Source: Streptomyces flavofungini (lineage in GTDB: Bacteria > Actinomycetota > Actinomycetes > Streptomycetales > Streptomycetaceae). From it: a DNA stretch of 64,000 bases. The position numbers and the translations under genes are program-made. This document shows, piece after piece, positions 32,602-40,297 of the stretch (position 1 is its first letter; the number at the start of each line of letters is the position of its first letter). Below the pieces are notes generated by a model, which was not told the DNA's origin, made no database searches, and worked only from the letters and a program-made list of their open reading frames with translations. Location: positions 1 through 64,000 of the forward strand of contig NZ_BMVR01000012.1 in the NCBI RefSeq assembly GCF_014650815.1. The letters run 5' to 3'.

Positions 32602-32617
32602 TTATCTCGCGAGATAA
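32602..32617. promoter_or_regulatory. MarR operator candidate
   Basis: The sequence TTATCTCGCGAGATAA is a perfect 16-bp palindrome in A/T-richer DNA, 27 bp before the MarR start at 32645. It suits autoregulation and control of the divergent membrane-protein gene. Confidence 0.65.
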
Positions 32618-32644
32618 TTTACTTAGATGCTAAGGGGATCTGTG

Positions 32645-33151
32645 GTGCAGGGCAAGACGCGTCCGGCGGCGACGGCTGACCAGGCGCTGTACGCGATGGA
32701 CCGGATGATCGCGACGGCCCAGTTCGGGCAGCAGGACATCGCCCGCCGTCTGGGCCTCAACGTCACGGACCTCACCTGCCTCGGCTTCCTCATCGAGGCC
32801 GCCGCCGCCGGCGAGTCCCTGGTGGCGGGCGACCTCGCCGAGCGGGCCCGGCTGACCACCGGAGCGGTGACGGGTGTCCTCAACCGCCTGGAGAAGGCCG
32901 GATACGTACGCCGCCAGCCCGACCCGCAGGACCGCCGACGGGTCCACGTGACCATGGAGGAGTCGGCGCAGAGCCGCATCCTTGAGGTGTACGGCCCCGT
33001 CTACGAGCGCCTGGGCGCGCTGTTCGCCGACTACGGCCCGGACGAGATCGCGGTACTGGCGGACTGGTTCAGCCGCGCCAAGGGCCTGCTCCAGGAGTCG
33101 CTGGACGAGATCCGCCAGGGCGACTCCGAACCGTCCAGGACCGAGGGCTGA
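32645..33151 (+). CDS. MarR-family transcriptional regulator
   Basis: 168 residues. Winged-helix features: LGLNVTDLTCLGFLIEA, LAERARLTTGAVTGVLNRLE and the wing YVRRQPDPQDRRRVHVTM. GTG 32645 is preferred to ATG 32627 because AAGGGGA (32632-32638) lies 6-7 nt before it, and ATG 32627 has no site. The perfect palindrome at 32602 is the probable autoregulatory operator. Convergent with the NmrA-like gene across a strong terminator. Confidence 0.85.
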   Translation: MQGKTRPAATADQALYAMDRMIATAQFGQQDIARRLGLNVTDLTCLGFLIEAAAAGESLVAGDLAERARLTTGAVTGVLNRLEKAGYVRRQPDPQDRRRVHVTMEESAQSRILEVYGPVYERLGALFADYGPDEIAVLADWFSRAKGLLQESLDEIRQGDSEPSRTEG

Positions 33152-33224
33152 AAGCCCTGCCGGGAGCCCGCGGCCCGAAGCCGACCAGGGCGGCGGCGGA
33201 GGCCATGGCGCCCGCACATGACGG

Positions 33225-33261
33225 AGCGCCCGAGCCGGTGACTGCCACCGCCTCGGGCGCT
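33225..33261. terminator. bidirectional terminator between MarR and NmrA-like genes
   Basis: A 10-bp perfect outer stem (33225-33234 with 33252-33261), one C-C mismatch, a 5-bp inner stem CGGTG/CACCG and a 5-nt loop. It lies between convergent genes ending at 33151 and 33279. Confidence 0.75.
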
Positions 33262-33278
33262 ACCGCGGATCGCGTCGA

Positions 33279-34019
33279 CTACCGCTGCGCGTTGAGCCAG
33301 TCCTCGTAGCGCGTGGCGGCGACGCGCGCGCCGGAGCGCGGGACCAGCACGTCGCCTTCGACGGCGGCGAACATGCCCGCCTTGTCGTCCGTGACGACGG
33401 TGCGCTCGTCCTTGTGGTGCGCCAGCGTGAGGCGCCCGAGGTCGTCCAGGGAGAAGGCGTCGGGGCCCGCGACGTCGAGCGTGCCGTTGAGGGGCGGGGC
33501 GGTGGCGACATCGGCGAGGGCGGCGACCACGTCGGCCGTGGCGATGGGCTGGACGGGGGTTGCGGGCAGCCGGACGGTCTCGTCGTCGGACGTCCAGGAC
33601 ATGACCGCGTCCATGAACTCGAAGAACTGGGTGGCGCGCACGATCGAGTAGGGCGTGGGCCCGCCGCGCAGCAGCTCCTCCTGGAGCGTCTTCGCGCGGT
33701 AGTAGTCGAGCTGTGGCACCTGGTCGACGCCGACGATGGAGAGGATCACCTGGTGGTTCACGCCCGCGCGCTCCCCCGCGGCCAGCAGGTTCTCCGTGGT
33801 GGTGCGGAAGAACGCCGGGGAGGCCTCGTCGAAGGTGGGCGAGTTCGACACGTTCACGACCGTGTCCGCGCCGTCCAGCGCCTCGTCGAGTCCGGCGCCG
33901 GTGAGCAGGTCGAGCCCGGTCGACAGGGACGAGGCGACCACCTCGTGCCCGGCCTCGCGGAGCCTGGAGACGAGCTGGGAACCGATGAGGCCGGTGCCAC
34001 CGATGACCGTGATCTTCAT
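33279..34019 (-). CDS. NmrA-like NAD(P)H-binding SDR family protein
   Basis: 246 residues starting MKITVIGGTGLIGSQLVSRL (G-x-x-G-x-x-G NAD(P) loop). It has the atypical SDR features of NmrA/TMR-type proteins: DTVVNVSNSP, VILSIVGVDQV and YYRAKTLQEELLRGG (Y-x3-K). AAAGGG lies before ATG 34019. It is divergent from the Rrf2 gene, with two dyads in between, so it is probably an Rrf2-controlled redox or NADPH-sensing protein. Confidence 0.85.
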   Translation of the reverse strand: MKITVIGGTGLIGSQLVSRLREAGHEVVASSLSTGLDLLTGAGLDEALDGADTVVNVSNSPTFDEASPAFFRTTTENLLAAGERAGVNHQVILSIVGVDQVPQLDYYRAKTLQEELLRGGPTPYSIVRATQFFEFMDAVMSWTSDDETVRLPATPVQPIATADVVAALADVATAPPLNGTLDVAGPDAFSLDDLGRLTLAHHKDERTVVTDDKAGMFAAVEGDVLVPRSGARVAATRYEDWLNAQR

Positions 34020-34073
34020 GATCGTGCCCTTTCGTGAACCGAGCGCCACGGCCGCGTCGCACGACGTAGCTAA

Positions 34074-34121
34074 CTCGGATATCCGATGTCCGAGATAATA
34101 CTCGGATACCCTGTGTCCGAG
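34074..34121. promoter_or_regulatory. two tandem Rrf2 operator candidates
   Basis: CTCGGATA-N5-TGTCCGAG occurs twice, at 34074-34094 and 34101-34121, each with arms matching 7 of 8. Centres are 27 bp apart. They fill the gap between the NmrA-like start (34019) and the Rrf2 start (34157), where they could block both promoters. Confidence 0.7.
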
Positions 34122-34156
34122 TCAAACGGGGCGAGCAAGTCGAATGGGGCGCGCAC

Positions 34157-34648
34157 ATGAAACTGTCCGGCGGCGTGGAGTGGGCACTGCACTGCTGTGT
34201 GGTGCTGACCGCGGCGAGCGAGCCGGTCCCGGCCGCCCGATTGGCGCAGTTGCACGACGTCTCGCCCAGCTATCTGGCCAAGCAGATGCAGGCCCTGTCC
34301 CGCGCGGGTCTCGTCAAGTCCATCCAGGGCAAGACCGGCGGATACGTGCTGACCAGGGCCGCCGCCGAGATCACGGTCCTGGACGTGGTGCAGGCGGTCG
34401 ACGGGGCGAGCCCGGCGTTCGTGTGCACCGAGATCCGGCAGCGCGGCCCGTTCGGCACACCGCCCGAGGACTGCACGAAGGCGTGCCCCGTCGCGCGCAC
34501 GATGGCCGCCGCCGATGACGCCTGGCGAGCGTCCCTGCGGGGCGTCTCCATCGCCGACCTCGTCGGCTCGGTGGAGCAGGACAGCGGACCCGAGGCCCTG
34601 CCCACGATCGGCGCGTGGCTCAACACGGCGAACGCCTCCGACGGCTGA
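34157..34648 (+). CDS. Rrf2-family regulator with cysteine cluster
   Basis: 163 residues: MKLSGGVEWALHCCVVL opening, winged HTH (HDVSPSYLAKQMQALSRAGL, GGYVLTRAAAEITVLDVVQA), then a loop with cysteines in FVCTEIRQRG, EDCTKACPVAR. Three cysteines in this loop are the layout of [2Fe-2S]- or redox-sensing Rrf2 proteins (IscR/NsrR/RsrR type). With an NAD(P)H-binding divergent partner, redox control is likely; ligation itself cannot be confirmed. Twin dyads lie directly upstream. Confidence 0.87.
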   Translation: MKLSGGVEWALHCCVVLTAASEPVPAARLAQLHDVSPSYLAKQMQALSRAGLVKSIQGKTGGYVLTRAAAEITVLDVVQAVDGASPAFVCTEIRQRGPFGTPPEDCTKACPVARTMAAADDAWRASLRGVSIADLVGSVEQDSGPEALPTIGAWLNTANASDG

Positions 34649-34779
34649 GCGGCGCACCGGAATCCGCACCCCTTACCTTTCGGTGGGTAGCCGACTGTTC
34701 AGTGCGTACTTGTCCACCGTTCCGCCGTCAACAAGGGTGGAACGCAGCGCAGTTCAGGGCGACAGGACAGGAGTACGCA

Positions 34780-35091
34780 GTGAGTGGCAAGGCGCGTGTC
34801 AGCGTGATCGGGCTCGGCGACATGGGGCATGCGCTCGCCTCGGCGTTGCTCGACTCCGGGCGCGAGGTCGTCGTCTGGAACCGTACGGCCGCCAAGGGTG
34901 ACGACCTTGTCGAGCGCGGCGCCGTCCGCGCCGACAGCACCCCGGCCCAGCTCGTCCAGGGCCTCGACGTGCAGGTCGCGGGCGTGGCCAATATGGCCGA
35001 GACCTCCCGGGCGGCCGGGGTGGACGCGTCGGCCCTTGAGCACCATCTGGACCAGCTCAAGGAGTTGGTCGCGGAGGGGCACACCATGTAG
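34780..35091 (+). pseudogene. internally deleted NAD-binding (imine reductase/6PGDH-like) gene
   Basis: 103 residues from GTG 34780 (AGGAG upstream). The first about 60 residues are a complete N-terminal dinucleotide loop and helix (VSVIGLGDMGHALASALLDS, VVVWNRTAAKGDDLVERGAV). The text then jumps to a typical C-terminal tail (VANMAETSRAAGVDASALEH, LVAEGHTM). The middle of the Rossmann domain and the long interdomain helix, roughly 170-200 residues in intact relatives, are missing with the frame kept. A non-functional deletion product is most likely. Confidence 0.7.
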
Positions 35092-35500
35092 AACTCGCCG
35101 CTGTCGATACGGCAGTTGCGGTCGAAGAAGGGCTAGAGCGGTACGGCACCGGGGTGGGGTGACGCGGCCCGGGAGCACACGGCGGCGGCGTTGCGGAGCA
35201 GGTCGAGGTGGTCGCCGTCGGCTGCGTCGGCGCGCATGCGCGCCCCCTCGTGATGCCCCGGCAGATCGGTCGCGGATGGCGGCCCCGCTTGGGCGGGCGA
35301 TTACCTCTGGCGGTTGAGGTGGTCGGTATGGTCGGGCCGCTTGTTGAAGATCGTCATGTGCCCCCCTGCCGAGTGGGAACGGCAAGCGTGGCGAGAGGGC
35401 GACTTGTCGACAAGCGCGCGATCCGGACACGGCTCAGCGTCCGCTTCGTACCCAAGTTCCGCCCGTTCGCAGACCGTGACGCGCCCAGCGAGGAGAGCAC
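35092..35500. other. intergenic, no gene seen
   Basis: 409 bp after the deleted NAD-binding gene. Short frames are present without bias or ribosome sites. The segment GCGCGCATGCGCGC near 35233 is palindromic but is simple GC alternation. It contains the promoter region of the thioesterase gene. Confidence 0.4.
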
Positions 35501-35953
35501 GTGGAAGACCAGACCCAGCAGGAGCAGGCGAGCCCCGAGGTGCACAAGCGCATCCAGGAGAGCTTCGGCCGGCAGGGACTGATGAGCCACCTCGGCGCGC
35601 GGATCTCCCACATCGCCCCGGGCCGCGTGCATATCGTGCTGCCCGCCCGACCCGAAGTCACCCAGCAGCACGGCTACTTCCACGCCGGAGCGACCAGCGC
35701 CATCGCGGACAGCGCGGGCGGCTACGCCGCCTACACGCTGTTCCCCGAGGGTACCGACGTCCTCACGGTCGAGTACAAGATCAACCTGCTGGCACCCGCC
35801 GAGGGCGACCACCTGGAGGCGGTCGGAACCGTCCTGAAGTCCGGACGCACCCTGACCGTCTGCCAGCTGGAGGTGTTCGGCGTGCGGGACGGCACGAAGA
35901 AGCTCGTGGCCAACGGGCAGCAGACACTGATCCGCATCAACCCGCCCGCCTAG
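35501..35953 (+). CDS. PaaI-type hotdog-fold thioesterase
   Basis: 150 residues. Hotdog features: GRVHIVLPARPEVTQQHGYF followed by HAGATSAIADSAGGYAAYTL (the H-G-x-x-x-x-x-x-D-x-A/x-G signature with Asp), and TVEYKINLLAPAEGDHLEA. PaaI members hydrolyse aromatic or acyl-CoA thioesters in the cytoplasm. GTG 35501 has GAGGAG. Not linked to a visible catabolic operon. Confidence 0.85.
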   Translation: MEDQTQQEQASPEVHKRIQESFGRQGLMSHLGARISHIAPGRVHIVLPARPEVTQQHGYFHAGATSAIADSAGGYAAYTLFPEGTDVLTVEYKINLLAPAEGDHLEAVGTVLKSGRTLTVCQLEVFGVRDGTKKLVANGQQTLIRINPPA

Positions 35954-36145
35954 CGAGGACCGGCGCCCGCGAATCGTGCGACTGCCGCGTCCACCGCACA
36001 ACTGCCGTACTGTCAGGCGCCGTTGACCACCTCCCGTACAACCCTGGTGGGCCGAGCCTTTGTTGGCCGTGGGGCCGCTGTTCGCGCAGAGGTTCAGCGC
36101 TGTACCGTCTGGCACGACTGACGGCAGCAAGGAACGGAGCAACAC

Positions 36146-36946
36146 ATGTCCAGCCCCCTGGATCGAGTGGACACCTCAACCGCGCACTCCGCTCGGGTGT
36201 ACGACTACATTCTGGGCGGCAAGGACCACTACCTCGTGGACATCGAGGCGGGCGACGCCATGTGCCAGCACTGGCCGTCGCTGCCCGTGCACATGCTGGA
36301 GAACCGGCGGTTCATGCACCGCGCCGGGCACTTCCTGGCGCAGGAGAAGGGCATCCGGCAGTTCCTGGACATCGGGACCGGACTGCCGACCGCCCCCAAC
36401 CTGCACGAGGTGGTGCAGGGGGTGGCCCCGGAGTCGCACGTCGTCTACGTGGACAACGACCCCATCGTCCTCACCCACGCCCGCGCGCTGCTGCAGAGCT
36501 CCCCCGAGGGCGCGACCGCGTACGTGGACGCCGACATGCACGACCCCGACGCCATCCTCGACAGCCCGGAACTGGGCGAACTCCTCGACCTGAACCAGCC
36601 GGTGGGCCTGATGATCATCGGCATGCTGCACTTCATCCTGCCGCCGGACGACGGCCAGTTGGTGCGGCGCCTCCTCGACCCGCTCCCCTCGGGCAGCTAC
36701 CTGGCGATGACCATAGGCACCGCCGACTTCGCGCCCGAGGAGGTCGGGCGGGTGGCCGAGGAGTACGCCCAGCAGAACATGCCCATGGTGCTCCGCGACC
36801 TGCCGACCACCACGTCCTTCTTCGACGGGCTCGAACTGGTCGAGCCCGGAGTCACGCAGGTCCACAAGTGGCGGCCGGGCAGCGGGCAGCGGGACGTCCG
36901 CGACCGGGACATCGCCATGTACGGGGCGGTGGCGCGCAAGCCCTGA
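36146..36946 (+). CDS. DUF574-type (Methyltransf_19) SAM-dependent methyltransferase
   Basis: 266 residues with the typical start STAHSARVYDYILGGKDHYL, the QFLDIGTGLPTAPNLHEVVQ SAM site, VVYVDNDPIVLTHARALL and MIIGMLHFILPPDD. These proteins are abundant in Streptomyces; targets are mostly unknown. It precedes the snapalysin gene (75 bp gap) on the same strand, but functional linkage is unclear. Confidence 0.88.
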   Translation: MSSPLDRVDTSTAHSARVYDYILGGKDHYLVDIEAGDAMCQHWPSLPVHMLENRRFMHRAGHFLAQEKGIRQFLDIGTGLPTAPNLHEVVQGVAPESHVVYVDNDPIVLTHARALLQSSPEGATAYVDADMHDPDAILDSPELGELLDLNQPVGLMIIGMLHFILPPDDGQLVRRLLDPLPSGSYLAMTIGTADFAPEEVGRVAEEYAQQNMPMVLRDLPTTTSFFDGLELVEPGVTQVHKWRPGSGQRDVRDRDIAMYGAVARKP

Positions 36947-37021
36947 GACCGCGCCGCACCCCTCTCCCCGCACTCTCGGCGCCACACGGAGCCGAGACCC
37001 CCCACAAGTGAAGGGACAGCA

Positions 37022-37603
37022 ATGGTGCACTACATACGGCTAGGGATAGCCGGCACCGCCGCAGCGGTCGCCATGACTCTGGCGCCCGCCGCGAACGCCT
37101 TGTCCGCGCCGGAACCGGCCGCGGCGAAGAAGGCCTCGGCCGTCGTGACGCTCCGCTACGACGACAGTCGGGCCGGCGGCTGGGAGGCGGCCATCGCGGC
37201 CGGAGTCGCCTCGTGGAACTCGAACGTCGACAACGTCAAGCTCGTCGAGGCCGCGCCCGGCACCCGGGCCGAGATCCAGATCGTGGCCACCAGCGGCTGG
37301 CCGCAGGCCACCCTCGGCCCGGTCCGCCCCGGCGGCCGGGCCCAGGTCCAACTCGGCCAACAGGCGGTCACGGACGGGCACGACAAGACCCGCATCGCCG
37401 CCCACGAGCTCGGCCACAACCTCGGCCTGCCGGACACCAAGCCCGGCCCCTGCTCGCAGCTCATGTCGGGCTCCAGCGCCGGGACCAGCTGCAAGAACGC
37501 GGTGCCCGACGCGGCCGAGCAGGCCCGCGTCGAGTCCGCCTACCGCAATGGCGCCGCCGCCCGCATCCCCACCGACGGCCGCATGCTGGTGGACGCACGA
37601 TAG
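37022..37603 (+). CDS. snpA: snapalysin-type small neutral metalloprotease (M7)
   Basis: 193 residues. An N-terminal signal peptide (GIAGTAAAVAMTLAPAANAL) and a short propeptide precede VTLRYDDSRAGGWEAAIAAG. The metzincin zinc site is HELGHNLGLPD (128-138, with Asp as third ligand, characteristic of M7 snapalysin). Cys residues GPCSQLM and TSCKN can form the known disulfide. Secreted milk-protein-hydrolysing type protease. The usual divergent LysR activator gene is absent here; the upstream neighbour is a methyltransferase gene. GAAGGG lies before ATG 37022. Confidence 0.9.
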   Translation: MVHYIRLGIAGTAAAVAMTLAPAANALSAPEPAAAKKASAVVTLRYDDSRAGGWEAAIAAGVASWNSNVDNVKLVEAAPGTRAEIQIVATSGWPQATLGPVRPGGRAQVQLGQQAVTDGHDKTRIAAHELGHNLGLPDTKPGPCSQLMSGSSAGTSCKNAVPDAAEQARVESAYRNGAAARIPTDGRMLVDAR

Positions 37604-37658
37604 CCAGCCCTCGGTAGCTCAGTGGCCAGCAGTCAAGTAGCACAGCCATAGCGCCACG

Positions 37659-37690
37659 GTGCCTGGCCGCGATCACGTGCGGTCAGGCAC
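37659..37690. terminator. terminator between snapalysin and acyl-CoA dehydrogenase genes
   Basis: A 12-bp stem (37659-37670 with 37679-37690, one G-T wobble) and 8-nt loop between convergent genes ending at 37603 and 37754. Confidence 0.7.
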
Positions 37691-37753
37691 CTCGCCGTCG
37701 GGCCCGCCCGACGGACCGCCACGGCGCCTCTGCGGCGCGGGGCCACGGCGCGG

Positions 37754-39478
37754 CTACGGCGCCATCTCGTACGCCCCGGCCAGCGCCTCGACCCGCTCCC
37801 ACACGCGCGCCGAGCGCGCCTCGTCGACGACCGGGCGGCGGACCGCGCCGAGCGCCCAGCTCTGCTGCGCCTCCGTGGCGGAGTCCTTGCCGTGCAGCTC
37901 GACGGCGTACGCGGAGAAGTCCCGTACGAGGACGGCGAACAGCTCGTCGAGCACGTCCTGCTCCAGGCCGGTCAGGCGGGCCTGCTCCAGGACGAGCTGG
38001 CCGTGCACGACGAGGGCGAAGAGCTGGCCGATGGCGAGCAGCAGGTCGAGGTCGCGGCTCTGCTTCTCGTCGGGGGCCGCGGTGGTGACGAACTCACAGA
38101 GGGCGTCGGCCTGTTCGCGCAGCCGGGCGACGTTCGGCACCTCGGCGTACGTGTCGTAGGCGGTGCGCCAGTCGTGGAAGCGGATGGCACCGAGTCCGCG
38201 TGCCGGTCCCTGGCGGAAGAGGAAGTCGTCGTCGGTCGCGTCCAGGCGGGTGGGCACGGGCGCGTACTCGGCCGGGTTCAGCAGGTGGTTGCCCATGAAC
38301 TTCAGGATCAGGGCCAGGTTGACGTGGACCGTGCCCTCCAGCTTCGGCAGGCCGCGGATCTCGGTGGCGGCCTGGGCGAAGTACGTGTCCTTCTCGAAGC
38401 CCTTGGCCGCGATGACGTCCCACATCAGGTCGATGACCTTCTCGCCCTCCGTGGTCACCTTCATCTTCGTCATGGGGTTGAAGAGGAGGTAGCGGCGGTC
38501 GTCGGGACCGGCGGAGCGGAAGTAGTCCACGGCCCGGTCGCTGAACAGCTTCATGCCGACGAGGCGGACGTACGCGTCGGTCAACTCCCGGCGCACGTGC
38601 GGGAAGGCGGTGACGGGACGGCCGTAGAGGATGCGGTTGTGGGCGTGCGTGACGGCCTCGTACATCGCGTGCTCGCAGATGCCGATCGAGGCGGTGCAGA
38701 GGTTGAACTTGCCGACGTTCACGGTGTTGAGGGCGGCGTCGAAGGCGGCGCGACCCGTGTGCAGGACGTCGGCGGCGGCGACCGGGTAGTGGTCGAGACG
38801 GAACTCGCTGACGTACTTCGAGGAGTCGACGACGTTCTTGACCAGGTGGTACGCGCCGTGGCGGCTGTCGGCGGCGAAGAAGACGTAGCCGTCGGGGCCC
38901 TCGACGTCGGTGCGGCGGCCGAAGACGGAGACGAGACCGGCGGCGTTGCCGTTGCCGATGTAGTACTTGGAGCCGCTCGCCCGGAAGCCGCCCTCGCCGT
39001 CGGGCTCCAGGAGCATGTCGGTGGAGTAGATGTCGGCACCGTGGGTCTTCTCGGAGAGACCGAAGGCGAACACCTCGCCCTGGCTGAGGAGTTCGGCCGC
39101 GCGGGTGCGGGCGGCGGCGTTGTCGCTCTGCCAGACCGGGCCGAGGCCCAGGATGGTGACCTGCCAGGCGTACCAGTAGTCGAGGCCGTAGAAGCCGAAG
39201 ATCTCGTTGAGGGCGGCGATCCGGGCGGTGTCCCAGCGCTTGTCGCCGTGCCCGTCCCGGGCGTCCGCCGCCGGGGTGAGGAAGGTCGCGAACAGCCCTT
39301 CCTTCGCGGAGAACGCGAGGAAGTCCGCGAGCCAGGCGCGGGAGCGGTAGTCCTCGATCAGCTTGCGCTTGCCGCGCTCCTCGAACCAGTCGACGGTCGC
39401 GCGCAGCAGCCTGCGCGTCTCGGGGTCGAAGTGGGTCGGGTCATAGGTGCGCGGGTTGAACAGCAGCTGGTCGGCCAT
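37754..39478 (-). CDS. acyl-CoA dehydrogenase family protein
   Basis: 574 residues with the ACAD fold: FGLSEKTHGADIYSTDMLLE (FAD/substrate segment), FRASGSKYYIGNGNAAGLVS, VNVGKFNLCTASIGICEHAM and the helical C-terminus MGNHLLNPAEYAPVPT. The C-terminal extension of about 150 residues after the core is typical of the longer ACAD group. FAD-dependent alpha,beta-dehydrogenation of an acyl-CoA is the expected reaction. It lies downstream of the PadR gene (112 bp), which probably regulates it. Confidence 0.88.
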   Translation of the reverse strand: MADQLLFNPRTYDPTHFDPETRRLLRATVDWFEERGKRKLIEDYRSRAWLADFLAFSAKEGLFATFLTPAADARDGHGDKRWDTARIAALNEIFGFYGLDYWYAWQVTILGLGPVWQSDNAAARTRAAELLSQGEVFAFGLSEKTHGADIYSTDMLLEPDGEGGFRASGSKYYIGNGNAAGLVSVFGRRTDVEGPDGYVFFAADSRHGAYHLVKNVVDSSKYVSEFRLDHYPVAAADVLHTGRAAFDAALNTVNVGKFNLCTASIGICEHAMYEAVTHAHNRILYGRPVTAFPHVRRELTDAYVRLVGMKLFSDRAVDYFRSAGPDDRRYLLFNPMTKMKVTTEGEKVIDLMWDVIAAKGFEKDTYFAQAATEIRGLPKLEGTVHVNLALILKFMGNHLLNPAEYAPVPTRLDATDDDFLFRQGPARGLGAIRFHDWRTAYDTYAEVPNVARLREQADALCEFVTTAAPDEKQSRDLDLLLAIGQLFALVVHGQLVLEQARLTGLEQDVLDELFAVLVRDFSAYAVELHGKDSATEAQQSWALGAVRRPVVDEARSARVWERVEALAGAYEMAP

Positions 39479-39590
39479 GGCAATTCGCCTTTCCGGCTCG
39501 GGAGTTGGGGAAGGGAGGAGGGTGCGGGAGGGAGGACTTCGGGCAGGGGTGGGCCGGGGAACGGCGGGCGGGTGGCCCGTCCGGCCCGGT

Positions 39591-40148
39591 TCAGCGCTCG
39601 GGGCCGAGCCGTCGGAGGGTGGCGATCACGTCGTCGAGCCAGGCGAGCGTCATGCGTTCGTACGCGATGCCGCCGCGCAGCACGACGTGCTGGAGCTCCT
39701 GGCCGGCGTCGGGCGTCTCGGGGGCCTCGGGTCCGGTGAAGTCGCGCCGCTCCCCCGCGAGGTAGTGCGCGAGCCGGTCGGTGTGCGCCTTGCGGTGTCG
39801 CTCGACCTCGTCGATCAGGGCGGCCGGGTCGTCGAAGGCGGCGCCGCGGATCTTCACGGCGAGCTCGTGCCGGACGCTCTCCGGCTCGATCGGCTCGTGC
39901 AGCCACCGGGAGAGCGCGCTCCGTCCCGGCGCGGCGACGGAGTACTCCTTCTTGTCCGGCCGGTCCGGCTGCGCCACCTCGCGGGCGTCGATCCAGCCGT
40001 CGTGCTCCATGCGCTTGAGGACGCGGTAGATCTGCTGGTGGGTCGCAGCCCAGAAGTAGCCGATGGACCGGTCGAACCGCCGGGCCAACTCATAGCCGGA
40101 GCCCGGCTTCTCCAGGAGGGAGACGAGAATCGCGTGCTCGAGCGCCAT
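39591..40148 (-). CDS. PadR-family transcriptional regulator
   Basis: 185 residues: EHAILVSLLEKPGSGYELAR, SIGYFWAATHQQIYRVLKRM (winged helix) and the wing KKEYSVAAPGRSALSRWL, followed by the Vir_act_alpha_C helical domain. A perfect dyad, CTATGCAAC-TC-GTTGCATAG, lies 13-32 bp before the ATG (40148) and fits autorepression. The gene runs towards the acyl-CoA dehydrogenase gene. Confidence 0.88.
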   Translation of the reverse strand: MALEHAILVSLLEKPGSGYELARRFDRSIGYFWAATHQQIYRVLKRMEHDGWIDAREVAQPDRPDKKEYSVAAPGRSALSRWLHEPIEPESVRHELAVKIRGAAFDDPAALIDEVERHRKAHTDRLAHYLAGERRDFTGPEAPETPDAGQELQHVVLRGGIAYERMTLAWLDDVIATLRRLGPER

Positions 40149-40160
40149 GCCCGAATCCTT

Positions 40161-40180
40161 CTATGCAACTCGTTGCATAG
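40161..40180. promoter_or_regulatory. PadR operator candidate
   Basis: A 20-bp inverted repeat with 9-bp perfect arms (CTATGCAAC and GTTGCATAG) and 2-bp spacer, immediately upstream of the PadR start codon. ATGCAAC/GTTGCAT resembles the A/T-rich half-sites known for PadR proteins. Confidence 0.75.
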
Positions 40181-40188
40181 ACAAGTGG

Positions 40189-40224
40189 CGCTGCCCAGGT
40201 GAGACACGGCTCACCTGGGCAGCG
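40189..40224. terminator. terminator downstream of the DhaK-DhaL gene
   Basis: A 15-bp perfect stem (40189-40203 with 40210-40224) and 6-nt loop, between the DhaKL stop (40298, minus) and the PadR promoter. It should stop DhaKL transcription before the PadR gene. Confidence 0.8.
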
Positions 40225-40297
40225 GGGTGTTACCTCTGGTCCGGCCCGTCACCGGGCGGACGGGCCCCTTCCATGGGGCCGGGTCGGCGGTGCCGGG

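Noticed and set aside
35233..35246. GCGCGCATGCGCGC palindrome as operator
   Set aside because: Alternating GC in a 70+ percent G+C genome; no flanking symmetry and no nearby regulator gene.
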